Assembly: GCF_000442645.1 (NCBI RefSeq)
Contig: NC_021915.1
Span: forward strand, 806,001 to 870,000
Direction of reading: 5' to 3'
DNA from: Corynebacterium maris DSM 45190
Lineage (GTDB): Bacteria; Actinomycetota; Actinomycetes; Mycobacteriales; Mycobacteriaceae
DNA: 64,000 nucleotides
The first letter of the stretch is position 1; every line of letters starts with the position of its first letter. The notes beneath the pieces were generated by a model. That model was not told the DNA's origin, searched no databases, and saw nothing but the letters and a program-made list of their open reading frames with translations. Both the position numbers and the translations under genes were made by a program. Of this stretch, positions 18,012 to 26,920 are shown piece by piece.

Positions 18012-18101
18012 ATGATGCTTATAACTGCGGCCAAGAAGTCGAAGGAAAACGAGGTTTTCTCCGGGAGGTATCAGCTTTATCTTCGTGGAGGTGTTCACTA
18101 A
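18012..18101 (+). CDS. Possible 29-aa small protein between xis-like gene and primase
   Basis: A short frame MMLITAAKKSKENEVFSGRY... of 29 residues, ATG at 18012. The main support is a strong Shine-Dalgarno, GGAGG at 18002-18006, 5 nt upstream, and its position in the gap between two element genes on the same strand. The sequence is basic and has no recognisable domain. It could instead be a leader for the downstream primase gene or chance. Confidence 0.35.
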   Translation: MMLITAAKKSKENEVFSGRYQLYLRGGVH

Positions 18102-18145
18102 GGGCCAAAACAAAGGCACAGACAAGACGCTAAAAAATCAGTAAA

Positions 18146-18179
18146 ACCTCCTACTGGAGCTGTCACTTCAGTAGGAGGT
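18146..18179. promoter_or_regulatory. Strong hairpin upstream of the PrimPol gene
   Basis: An inverted repeat 18146-18159 / 18166-18179 with one G-T pair (ACCTCCTACTGGAG / CTTCAGTAGGAGGT) and a 6-nt loop. Read on the minus strand it is followed by TTTTACTGATTTTTT, like a rho-independent terminator; read on the plus strand it hides an AGGAGG in its 3' arm. It ends 24 nt before the primase start. Confidence 0.6.
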
Positions 18180-18203
18180 GTAGTCCACGCAAAAAGGATA
18201 AAC

Positions 18204-20438
18204 GTGAATATTGACGATTATAAGGGTGAGATCCATTCCCCTCAACATCGACAGGCAATCGAGTATGCGCTCGAGGGCATGAAGGTGGGGCCATGCGGAG
18301 AGCCTAGGAAAGAAACCGTCCTCAGCAAGGGCAAGAGAAAGAAGCAACGAATCTACTACCAGGACGGTGATGAAAGAGTCCCCGGGGTCGAACACCTGAA
18401 TGGAAAAGCACCGCTGCCTATTAAAGGACACACAAGCTTTACTTCTGACCTCGAGTGGATCGAGCGCCAGTGGCGCCGGTGGCCGGAAGCAAACATCGGC
18501 TGGAATCCACCGCCAGGGATCATAGTGATTGATCTTGACCCTTCAGACAAGCCAGAAGAGGATGGCCTCCGTCAATGGGAAGACCTCATCGCTGACCAGG
18601 AAGTTCCTCTCACTACCACCGTCAAAACCGGACGCGGGGGTATACATTTATGGTTTAAAGAGCCCGTAGATCTCGGACGCAGGCCAAAGAGTAACGTCGG
18701 CGGTAAAGGGATCGATGTTCGTTGTAATGATCGGAATGTGATCTTGCCTGGCTCTACTCATGAGAACGGCAAGGATTATGTTTTCGAGCACCAGCTCCCG
18801 TTTGCGCAGCTCCCTGTCCTTCCAGAGTTCCTCATTGACCACGTTTACCATCCGGAGACGGTCTCGCGGCAGCCTTCTCTAAACACCCGGCCAGCCACAG
18901 CGGGGAGTCAGCGAGCAAACCAGTACGCGGAAAAAGCGTTACGACAGGCTTGCAAGGAAGTGAGTCGTGCACCTGAGGGAACCCGAAACTCCACCTTAAA
19001 CAAGCAGGCGTATTCTATCGGCGGACTGGTCAAGGGAGGCTATCTTGACGAATCTTTCGCCTGGGAACAACTGCAGACCCATGCACTGACTACGGGTTTG
19101 CCGGAGCACGAGATAGATAAAACGCTCACTAGCGCTTTTAATTCTGCTGAACCGCGCACGCTGCATCTTGACCAAGGTCTCTCGAGGCCGGCGGAGGAGG
19201 GGGTAGGAGACAACCGGGATAACCCCCAATCTTCATTCCCGCCAGAAGAGCGGGACGTTTCAGAGGGGTACGACAGTGAGGAGCAGGGGCAGGGATCTTT
19301 TCAAGAAGGCGCAGACATGGCCTCCCACGCTAGTACTCTTCACGAATACCGCGAGAGGCGGATACAAGAGAAAGTCATCGAGCTAGAGATCTTTGAAGAG
19401 GCAAAGCGACGCGTCTCCTCCTCAGCGATCGATGATCTCCTTGAACGTCTCCAATCGACAGTGGCGCTGCAGGACTTCCTCAGCCGGCCAACCGAAAGCA
19501 CAGAGTGGCTTATTGAAGGCCTCCAGCCTATGAACACGAGAGTGCTGCTCGCCGCTCAAGCCAAGGCGGGAAAAACAACGCTGGTTACCAACCTCATCAA
19601 GGCTCTAGCTGATGAAGAGATGTTCTTGGATCACTATCCGACAAAATTCCACGGCACCGTCACCTTGATCGACAACGAAATGAACGACGCAATGCTTCAA
19701 CGGTGGCTAAAAAGACTGAACATCAGAAACCCCGAATCAGTGCGCATCGTTACTCTGCGCGGGCATGAGGCAGACTTCAATATCCTTAATGAACAGGTGC
19801 GAAGAAGGTGGGCTGAGATCCTCAGAGGAACTGATTACCTGATTCTCGATTGCTTGAGGCCGATCATGGATGCCCTGGCGCTCGACGAGAATAGGGAAGC
19901 AGGAACTTTCCTCAGTGCTTTTGGACAGCTCTTATATGACGCGGAGATTGATAATTCTCTCCTCGTCCATCACATGGGTCATAACGGTGACCGGGCTCGA
20001 GGCGACTCCAGGATTACCGACTGGCCGGACGCCACCTGGAAACTTATGATCGAAAACCAGGCTAGGCACCGTTCCCTCTCCGCTATCGGCCGGGACGTCG
20101 ACGAAGTGGGTGTGATGCTCCAAAAATCCGCCAATGGGGCCCTGCGTGTTCGGCCTGAAATGAGCAGTCAGAGCCAAAACCTTGAGGGAGCGGATTCGAA
20201 GGAAATAGATGCCGCTGACTGGGTGCTCGAGATTCTTGCGAGGGAAGATGAAGGGCGGGCGAAATCTTGGCTGACTCGCACGAAATGGTCTCAAGCGAAA
20301 GGGCAAGGCCACCCGGTCCCGAAAAAGAAAGACATCGAACCTGCTGTTGAGTCCCTGCTTGCAACTGGCCACCTGCTCGAAGAGTCTGTCTCAGGGGGCA
20401 CGCGGTACCGTATAAATAAAGAGGAGAGGGTCAGCTAA
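18204..20438 (+). CDS. PrimPol (bifunctional DNA primase/polymerase) fused to an AAA/RecA-like ATPase
   Basis: A 744-aa replication protein of the island. The N-terminal archaeo-eukaryotic-primase domain (about 20-225) shows the metal-binding IVIDLD (D110, D112), the motif TGRGGIHLWF (H148) and GIDVRCNDRNVILPGS, the usual third motif. A helical PriCT-like linker follows (about 240-320), then a low-complexity acidic stretch (330-370). The C-terminal RepA/DnaB-like ATPase carries Walker A AQAKAGKTT (451-459) and a Walker B-like YLILDC near 550. The end (about 665-740) looks like a winged helix. Start is GTG at 18204 with AAAGGA 6 nt upstream. Such proteins replicate plasmids, satellites and integrative elements. 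Confidence 0.88.
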   Translation: MNIDDYKGEIHSPQHRQAIEYALEGMKVGPCGEPRKETVLSKGKRKKQRIYYQDGDERVPGVEHLNGKAPLPIKGHTSFTSDLEWIERQWRRWPEANIGWNPPPGIIVIDLDPSDKPEEDGLRQWEDLIADQEVPLTTTVKTGRGGIHLWFKEPVDLGRRPKSNVGGKGIDVRCNDRNVILPGSTHENGKDYVFEHQLPFAQLPVLPEFLIDHVYHPETVSRQPSLNTRPATAGSQRANQYAEKALRQACKEVSRAPEGTRNSTLNKQAYSIGGLVKGGYLDESFAWEQLQTHALTTGLPEHEIDKTLTSAFNSAEPRTLHLDQGLSRPAEEGVGDNRDNPQSSFPPEERDVSEGYDSEEQGQGSFQEGADMASHASTLHEYRERRIQEKVIELEIFEEAKRRVSSSAIDDLLERLQSTVALQDFLSRPTESTEWLIEGLQPMNTRVLLAAQAKAGKTTLVTNLIKALADEEMFLDHYPTKFHGTVTLIDNEMNDAMLQRWLKRLNIRNPESVRIVTLRGHEADFNILNEQVRRRWAEILRGTDYLILDCLRPIMDALALDENREAGTFLSAFGQLLYDAEIDNSLLVHHMGHNGDRARGDSRITDWPDATWKLMIENQARHRSLSAIGRDVDEVGVMLQKSANGALRVRPEMSSQSQNLEGADSKEIDAADWVLEILAREDEGRAKSWLTRTKWSQAKGQGHPVPKKKDIEPAVESLLATGHLLEESVSGGTRYRINKEERVS

Positions 20439-20459
20439 CTGGCCTCATTGCGAGCTTTT

Positions 20460-20494
20460 CCTGCCTATCGTTCTTTGCGGTAGGCAGGTTTTCT
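20460..20494 (+). terminator. Terminator after the PrimPol gene
   Basis: Stem 20460-20470 / 20478-20488 (CCTGCCTATCG with one G-T pair) followed by TTTTCTCTC. It lies 22 bp after the primase stop. Confidence 0.75.
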
Positions 20495-21618
20495 CTCTGG
20501 TCGAAGAATCCTCAAATGATGCTCGTGCACCCCTCTAGAGTTTTGAGTCAGACATCCTGGTGGAGTGACCTGCAAGTATTGCTAGGATGTCTGACTCTTT
20601 TACTGGTCTGACATATGAGGTTGCTTCTCTTTAAAACGCCTCTGACCTGCTGCTTAAATGAAAAATCCCAGCTCTCGGCTGGGTTAGGAAGAATCGCGCG
20701 TTAGCGCGACTCTAACTCTCAGAAAGCAGCAAGTCAATCGGTTTCTTCTATTTAGAACTCGTTGCGCTTTTCTGATCGGCTTCCTCCTCCCGCCCCGGGG
20801 TGGAGAGGGAGCAACGGGAACTGCCACGACTGTGAAACTAGGGATGAAAAGTCATCCCGAGGTTGAAAAAGTCTGAGGGAGAACGCTCAGCGCAGAAAAG
20901 AGAATGAAGTGTGGAGGGTCTCACACATCGGGGGATAGATAGGGGAAGAGTGGAAGTTTATAAAGGTCAGATTGTTTTACAGTGAGACTCGACCCCCTAG
21001 AGCCAAACGAGGATTGTCTCTGTAAAAGTGGTCTGATACTTCCTTCAGCAGTCATAGTTTAGGTTGGTGACCTCGTTTTGATAGGCGGTTACGAGTGGGA
21101 GGTTTTGTAGATCTGCGCTTATCAAACGTCATGAGCCACGTCATAAGAATGTGAGGGTTGATAGCGGTCATGTGTCGGTTCTTGCTGTGATATCTAGGCA
21201 GTAGAAATTTCCCAACGATTGTCCAGGACTTCTTCTCGAGCTTGGTGAACCGGCTAGTGCAACCCAGACCGGTGGAGTCGATGAGAAGAAAGACCATTAG
21301 GTTTGCTGCGGATCTTTATGGCGAGATATTGGCGTGCAGAGGATGCTGGAAGCTAACAATGTGAGGGGTCGGGTTAATGACAGAGGGGTCCCCTTGTCCT
21401 TCCCCGTATGGGTATCAGCGCACCGATCTGAGTGGGGGTACTGGGCCTGCTCGGCGGCCGAGTATGCGAGTGTTTCGATAAACTTCTCACCACCCCCGTC
21501 GACTACGAGTCTGCCGAAAAGCTGGCAGTATTCTAGAAAAGAGATCTTGACTGAGGTCTGAGCGTTTTCCTCACGCAACTCGTATCCCGTGAGGCCCCCA
21601 GGAAAGGACCCCAACGTC
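20495..21618. other. 1.1-kb gene-free stretch of the island with inverted repeats
   Basis: No convincing gene on either strand. It contains a perfect 14-bp inverted repeat (20545-20558 / 20584-20597, 25-nt spacer, followed by TTTTAC), a small hairpin 20667-20672 / 20678-20683 followed on the minus strand by ATTTTTC, a 6-bp hairpin TCGCGC-GTTA-GCGCGA near 20694-20709, and an imperfect dyad around 20975-21027 (TTTTACAG ... TGTAAAA). It is A/T richer than the chromosome. It could hold the replication origin or a non-coding RNA. Confidence 0.5.
20545..20597. repeat. Perfect 14-bp inverted repeat downstream of the PrimPol gene
   Basis: GAGTCAGACATCCT at 20545-20558 and its exact complement at 20584-20597, separated by 25 nt. 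A further GTCTGAC copy lies just downstream near 20606. Such spaced repeats occur at origins and at binding sites of replication proteins; a long-loop hairpin is the other option. Confidence 0.7.
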
Positions 21619-22668
21619 ATGAAGAAGCTTGTCACCGCTGTGCTGGCTGGTCTGACACTCACGCTGACTGCCTGCGGCGAGGAAGGCGATCCTCCTCCGA
21701 CCAGCACCACCGAGGCGGCAGAAACGACCACCGAAGCTGCTTCAGGAATTCAGGATCTCATCCTCGGGGAAACCATGACGGTCACTCGCTGCGGTGGGGA
21801 CATTCCTTGTGAAATCGACATCACCCTGAGCCAGGCAACACTCACCGAAACGTGCCCCCATGGAGTCTCTTACCCAGACATGCAAGCGATGGACCCCGAG
21901 GGAAGTCTATACCTGACATTTGAGGGGGAGTTCCACGTCATTGACTCCCAGACAAACTTCTCCGTTGCCGAAACCGACTTCACTGCCGTCGACCCAGAAG
22001 GATATGCGACCAGCAATCTCATTGCCTACGACTGTGAGAATCTTGGCGTCGATAAGAACCTTTCCAACCCTGTCGATCCCGGCTTAAAACGCTCCGGCCA
22101 GCTTATTCTCGCCATCCCTGATAACACTGAGACAGTGAGATTCACCCAGTACTGGGATCCTGTGACCTATGAATTCGACGTCACTGATCTTGACGTCGAA
22201 CCCGGTGCAGGAGAACGCCCCCTCCCTGCCTCCGCATCCACAACCTCAGCTGGCTTGGAAGAGGCTACAGAGCCGACAAGCGAATCGATGGAACCCTCAG
22301 GCGATGCGGGAGAAGCGAACTCCGCCTCGATATGGAACGAACCAGGCATCGGCTACAACTGCGCAGCCACAGACGCATGGACTGACGACCCCGCTAACTG
22401 CACGGCTGCAAACCTAGGAGGCGACCCCGCCTACGACATCCACTGGGGACCTGACGCAGCAAGCCCTGCAAATGATCCGACGCAAGACCTCAGCAACATC
22501 CCGTACTCCGAGGGAGGAACCTGCCCCGCATATAGATGCGGATATGGAACCGACGCTGAAGGCAACGATCTCAACCAGGAGAAGGCTGACTCCCACGCCT
22601 GGTGGAATGAATGCGTCGCAGCCAACACTGCGGAATACTGCCGAGCGAACGACCCCTGGCAGCAGTAA
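21619..22668 (+). CDS. Island-encoded lipoprotein of unknown function
   Basis: A 349-aa surface lipoprotein. The signal peptide MKKLVTAVLAGLTLTLTAC ends in a good lipobox (LTAC, Cys19). A Thr/Glu-rich linker follows. The central part (about 45-215) has alternating beta-strand character with RSGQLILAIPDNTETVRFTQYW, similar to Ig-like DUF4352 domains. The C-terminal third is rich in Asp, Asn, Cys and aromatic residues (CAATDAWTDDPANCTAANLGGDP; PYSEGGTCPAYRCGYG; CVAANTAEYCRANDPWQQ) and has six cysteines that could form disulfides. Start: ATG at 21619 with GGAAAGGA upstream. It stands alone between the replication and defence blocks. Lipoproteins on phage-related elements sometimes exclude other phages, but nothing here proves that. 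Confidence 0.72.
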   Translation: MKKLVTAVLAGLTLTLTACGEEGDPPPTSTTEAAETTTEAASGIQDLILGETMTVTRCGGDIPCEIDITLSQATLTETCPHGVSYPDMQAMDPEGSLYLTFEGEFHVIDSQTNFSVAETDFTAVDPEGYATSNLIAYDCENLGVDKNLSNPVDPGLKRSGQLILAIPDNTETVRFTQYWDPVTYEFDVTDLDVEPGAGERPLPASASTTSAGLEEATEPTSESMEPSGDAGEANSASIWNEPGIGYNCAATDAWTDDPANCTAANLGGDPAYDIHWGPDAASPANDPTQDLSNIPYSEGGTCPAYRCGYGTDAEGNDLNQEKADSHAWWNECVAANTAEYCRANDPWQQ

Positions 22669-22857
22669 AGACAGCCATATCCTCCCCCGGACGCATGTGA
22701 AGCCTCGGACCCGCCTCGCCTAGACACGCGAGGAGTGTCCCTCATCTCCAGTTCGCGAACAGCCCGGGGCGATCAGCCAGGACTTGTTCATAGGGGAGAG
22801 GCGCAGGCCCGCCCTGCAACCCGGCGCGCCGGGCAATCAGGTGAGTAGGGGAAGGAG

Positions 22858-23556
22858 CTACATATTGGGTTCGTAGGGGAGTAACCCAGCTAGGAAAAGG
22901 GTGTACTCAATGACATCAGTAGGAAGGTCTGGTCGCCACCGCTGATGGAGTTGTCCCACCAGGTCAAGGTAGTGAGAATATTCGGACGTCTGCCACCCAA
23001 ATGTTTTCTCCCAGCCCAAGGCGACAGCCACTCTCTTATCGAGAATGAGCGGATGTCGGGTATCAGAAGAGGTAGGACGTCCCGCAGCGAAGTAGAGCAA
23101 CTTGGTGAAGAAAGCCGGCCCCAACCCCTTGAGCTTGGCTGGGCCAGAATGATCAAAGACGGCATATCCCTCGTCAGCTGACCCCACAGCAGCCGCCCGC
23201 AACCCCTCCAGGAGGCGCTGGGGCGCGCCGGGTTCGTGAAGGGGACGAATACTTCGATACGTCTGTTGAGCGCTCGGTCCGGCTCCCCAGGCGCAGACTG
23301 CGACGTAAAAGTTCACGGCGTCGGCTTCTGATTCGATGGGCTCCCCGAGGTCGAACAGGTCTTGACGGGAGATCCAGCCAACCGTGTTCGGGTTGTCGAG
23401 AACCGGGGGCAGGGGTAGCGTTTCGGGCCACCTGCTCGTCCAATGAGATAAGAAGAACTTCGATGACTGTGCCCACACCGTCTCTGCGGTGACTGCCTCC
23501 TCGGCAGGGCCGAGGGCAGACAGGGCAGCCGAGAGGCTTTCCGGAGATACAGCCAT
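22858..23556 (-). CDS. OGG-fold DNA glycosylase-like protein
   Basis: A 232-aa protein resembling the actinobacterial '8-oxoguanine DNA glycosylase OGG-fold' family. A helix-hairpin-helix is visible at LKGLGPAFFTKLLYFA (near residue 143), followed by PLILDKRVAVALGW (near 168), where HhH-GPD glycosylases carry the catalytic Lys/Asp region. The N-terminal 100 residues are helical with many tryptophans and lack a typical OGG1 N-domain. The ATG at 23556 has GGAGGAA 7 nt upstream. It lies 172 bp downstream of hsdR on the same strand, so it may belong to the same defence block. Whether it removes a damaged or modified base is unknown. Confidence 0.65.
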   Translation of the reverse strand: MAVSPESLSAALSALGPAEEAVTAETVWAQSSKFFLSHWTSRWPETLPLPPVLDNPNTVGWISRQDLFDLGEPIESEADAVNFYVAVCAWGAGPSAQQTYRSIRPLHEPGAPQRLLEGLRAAAVGSADEGYAVFDHSGPAKLKGLGPAFFTKLLYFAAGRPTSSDTRHPLILDKRVAVALGWEKTFGWQTSEYSHYLDLVGQLHQRWRPDLPTDVIEYTLFLAGLLPYEPNM

Positions 23557-23728
23557 GATGATTCCTCCATCGATAAGTTCCGCAGCTACGGATACTGACC
23601 ACCCCAGCCTAGCCAGATGACAGCACGCGCCACCTATTTTTCGATGACTGCAGCCTTCTCCGCCCCGGTTCTGCGCCCTAGTCTGCCGCCAGGCGGCGGT
23701 GACACTCGCCAGGTAGACCCAAGGGCGC

Positions 23729-26700
23729 TCAGCCGGTGTCCTGGCCCCTGAGGCGCTCGAATAGACCGAACTCCATGGCCATCTCCACCAGCCTCTGGGT
23801 CGTCATCTCGCGGGCAGACTTGAGAACCTCGTTAGATGATTCCTCCTGCTGCCAGAGCGCATCCTCCAAGATGACCTGCAGCTGCGGAGAGCTAGCGAAG
23901 TCAATCTTCGAGTTGTTTTTTGCCTGCATCTCCAACTCAGGATGATCAACCGCTTCAGCAAGCAAGGTCTCGATGAAGTTGACCTTGTATTCGTCCTTGG
24001 CCTCCAGGTCACCGAAGTACTTGTTGACCTTCTCAATCAACTCCGACTTTCTGACCTGCTCTGACTCCCGAGCCTTCGCCAACCCCGCCTCAGTCATACC
24101 CGTTAGACCCGGAGCCTCACCATCGGTAGCGCTGAGCCCCAGGTCATCTTCGCGAATCTTTTCCAACCGGTAGTGGGTCAACACCACATCAGAGACGTCC
24201 ACGGCCTCCGGTTTCTCGGCGTCCGCTGTAAAGTTCCGCAGCGCTTTCGCCAGCAGATCAGCGAAGACCGACATCTTCTCATAGCGGGGGTCACCGAAGT
24301 GCAGGATCTGGCTGAAAAACGAATAGGCCTTCACATACTGAGCCAACACCGCCTTGAAGTCGAGTAGCTCTTCTCGTCGCTGCTCATCCTCGGTTCGTAT
24401 CGCCTGGTTCCACGCATTCTCAAACCTCTCCACGGCCGGCGACAGATGCCTAGAGAACTGAGCGTGTTTCCGCGAGGTGGGAGTACGTTTCGACGACCAT
24501 GCCTGCCACACCTGATCGACCTCTGCCCAGGTGAAGACGCGCTGAGCCTCTAACTTGGCGATCAGATCAGCGACGAGATCCGGGTCGGACTCCGTCTCAA
24601 TATGCGCTGCTTCGTAGTAGGTCTGAAACGAGGCGAGGATTTGCTCAGCGTCGTTCACGAAGTCCAACACGTAGGTGTCGGTCTTGCCGTCGACCTTGCG
24701 ATTAAGCCGCGACAACGTCTGCACCGCAGCGATACCCGAGAGCTGCTTGTCGACGTACATGCCCACCAGCAAGGGTTGATCGAAACCAGTCTGATACTTA
24801 TTAGCCACCACCAGAATATTCTGGCCGTCTTGAGCGAACACATCGGCCAGATCCCGTCCCTTGAGGACGGGGTTCATACTGGTCTCGGTGACCATCGTCT
24901 GCGGTGTGCCCGGCAACGAAGGAACATCCGGGTCAGGGACCTCCCCGGAAAAAGCCACCAGGGTCTGCAGGGGCAGGTTTCGCTCAGTGATCGCTTTGTC
25001 CAAGGCCCGGGCATAGCGCACCGCAGCTGCCCGAGAAGCGGTCACGATCATCGCCTTGGCACGGCCACCTAGATGAGGTTGAACCGTAGAGCGGTAGTGG
25101 TCCAAGATGACGTCGACCTTGGAGGCGACATTCGTTGGATGATGCTCAACGAAGTTGATATACGCCCGAGTTCCTTGCCGAACATCAACTTCCCCGTCGT
25201 TTGTAGCCGCCTCTGTCGAAGGGCTCCCCGGTTGCTGTTCGGCTACGACACCGGGGTCTTGGCCCTTCTCGGCTACGCGGGCGGCCATCTCGTAGGTGGT
25301 GTAGTTTTTGAGCACATCGAGAATGAACCCCTCCTCGATGGCCTGCTTCATTGGGTACAGGTCAAACGGCTCCAGCTCCTGGGTCGCCGGGTTGCGTCGG
25401 CCAAATAGCTTCATGGTCGGCTCCTTCGGGGTGGCAGTGAAAGCGAAGTAGCTCAACCGTTTATCCTCGTCACTGCGAGCCGCCATGGCAGCCAGGGCGT
25501 CTTGATCAGCGCCTGGCTCCTCCCAATCGACATCTTCACTGTTCTCGCCTAAATAGAGCATCTCCCGCAAGGCCTTCGCGGAGCTACCACTTTGAGAAGA
25601 ATGCGCCTCGTCAGCGATCACCGCAAACGTCCGTCCCGCAAGCTTCTCCTGGTTATCCGGGTCTTGTAGCGCTGCGAGCGCATGCGGAAAAGTCTGTAAG
25701 GTCACTCCAACGATCTTCGCCGTTCCACTGGTCAGAACCTCTGTTAACCGGGCAGTTTTAGACCCACTGCCCCCGGATTCAATAGCCTGGAAAGTACCGG
25801 CCACGGTTTCTAGCTGTTGAACTGCGTCCTGGAGCTGGCGATCGAGCACCTGCCGATCAGCAATAACAAAAACAGTGTCGAAGACCTTCTCGCCAGCCTC
25901 ATCATGGAGAGAGGCCAGGCGGTGAGCGGTCCAGGCAATCGAATCCGTCTTGCCTGAGCCAGCGGAGTGCTGGATAAGGTAGTTATGCCCCGGGCCTTCT
26001 GCCGCTGCCGCCTTCGCGATTTTGGATACTGCCCGCCACTGATGAAACCGGGGGAAGCGGATCTGCGAGGTCGTGGTGATTTTTCCGGTGATCGGATCTG
26101 TTTTGGTCTGGTGGTTGGTGTAGATGAACTTCGTCAGAATCGTCAACCACGTATCCCGATCAAGGATCTCCTCCCAGAAGTAACTGGTCGCATGCCCCGT
26201 CGTCGACGGCGGGTTCCCTGCACCCCCGTCATGACCCTGATCAAAGGGCAGAAACCTCGTGTGCTCACCATTGAGGGAGGTGGTCATGGCTATACGTCGA
26301 TCAGTAACGGCAAAATGAACCAAGGCACCTCGCCCGGCAGTCAGCAACGGCTCACCCTTAGGCAGACGCTGGGTGCGATACTGTGCCTTCGCCTGAGCCA
26401 ACGACTGGGTGAACTCTGTCTTAATCTCTGCGGTGGCCACGGGAATACCGTTGACAAAAAACGTCAGATCCAACCGGTTGCCGTGGCGGGTGGAGTAAAT
26501 CAGCTCTTCGACGACTCGCAGGCGGTTGTACTCGTAGCGTGTGATCAGGCGGGGGTTTTTATCGTTGGCCGGCGGCATCTGCAGCAAGCTGAACTTCTTC
26601 GCCCCCACCACATCCACACCATGACGCAAGACGTTGAGGGTGCCACCGCCGTGTTTTTCCTCCACCCCCAGCTGCTTGGCTACCCGGTCGAGGATCCGAT

Positions 26701-26920
26701 TCTGACCCTTGACCACTGCCGCTTCAGATCCATCTTTCGGAACGATCCGGTGATAGTTCTCCGGATCGGTCTCCTCCAGCCACCCCAACAGGTCGGGGAC
26801 GAATAGGGCTCGTTCTTTGTCGTAGCCCTCATTGCCCTTCGACGACAACCACCCGTGGGAGGTGAGGTGGTCAACGACAAACCGTTGGAGATGAACCTCC
26901 CGATGCGCACCCACACTCAT
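23729..26920 (-). CDS. hsdR: Type I restriction endonuclease subunit R
   Basis: A 1063-aa motor-nuclease subunit that translocates DNA and cuts unmethylated DNA away from the target. The N-terminal PD-(D/E)xK nuclease is complete: D151, then AEIKTEF with E165 and K167, and a following QYRTQR motif. The SF2 helicase part has Walker A HSAGSGKT (K324), motif II ADEAH (near 445) and later motifs (AFTATP, ANKYQTGFDQP, TLSRLNRK). A C-terminal helical domain for assembly with HsdM/HsdS ends the protein. The start overlaps the stop of hsdS by 4 bp. No truncation or key-residue loss is seen, so it is probably functional. Confidence 0.96.
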   Translation of the reverse strand: MSVGAHREVHLQRFVVDHLTSHGWLSSKGNEGYDKERALFVPDLLGWLEETDPENYHRIVPKDGSEAAVVKGQNRILDRVAKQLGVEEKHGGGTLNVLRHGVDVVGAKKFSLLQMPPANDKNPRLITRYEYNRLRVVEELIYSTRHGNRLDLTFFVNGIPVATAEIKTEFTQSLAQAKAQYRTQRLPKGEPLLTAGRGALVHFAVTDRRIAMTTSLNGEHTRFLPFDQGHDGGAGNPPSTTGHATSYFWEEILDRDTWLTILTKFIYTNHQTKTDPITGKITTTSQIRFPRFHQWRAVSKIAKAAAAEGPGHNYLIQHSAGSGKTDSIAWTAHRLASLHDEAGEKVFDTVFVIADRQVLDRQLQDAVQQLETVAGTFQAIESGGSGSKTARLTEVLTSGTAKIVGVTLQTFPHALAALQDPDNQEKLAGRTFAVIADEAHSSQSGSSAKALREMLYLGENSEDVDWEEPGADQDALAAMAARSDEDKRLSYFAFTATPKEPTMKLFGRRNPATQELEPFDLYPMKQAIEEGFILDVLKNYTTYEMAARVAEKGQDPGVVAEQQPGSPSTEAATNDGEVDVRQGTRAYINFVEHHPTNVASKVDVILDHYRSTVQPHLGGRAKAMIVTASRAAAVRYARALDKAITERNLPLQTLVAFSGEVPDPDVPSLPGTPQTMVTETSMNPVLKGRDLADVFAQDGQNILVVANKYQTGFDQPLLVGMYVDKQLSGIAAVQTLSRLNRKVDGKTDTYVLDFVNDAEQILASFQTYYEAAHIETESDPDLVADLIAKLEAQRVFTWAEVDQVWQAWSSKRTPTSRKHAQFSRHLSPAVERFENAWNQAIRTEDEQRREELLDFKAVLAQYVKAYSFFSQILHFGDPRYEKMSVFADLLAKALRNFTADAEKPEAVDVSDVVLTHYRLEKIREDDLGLSATDGEAPGLTGMTEAGLAKARESEQVRKSELIEKVNKYFGDLEAKDEYKVNFIETLLAEAVDHPELEMQAKNNSKIDFASSPQLQVILEDALWQQEESSNEVLKSAREMTTQRLVEMAMEFGLFERLRGQDTG

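Noticed and set aside
21052..21297. An 81-aa minus-strand frame in the island (contains IDSTGL, reminiscent of some transposases)
   Set aside because: The motif stands alone, no further transposase block or inverted repeat ends are found, and there is no ribosome site. Chance is more likely.
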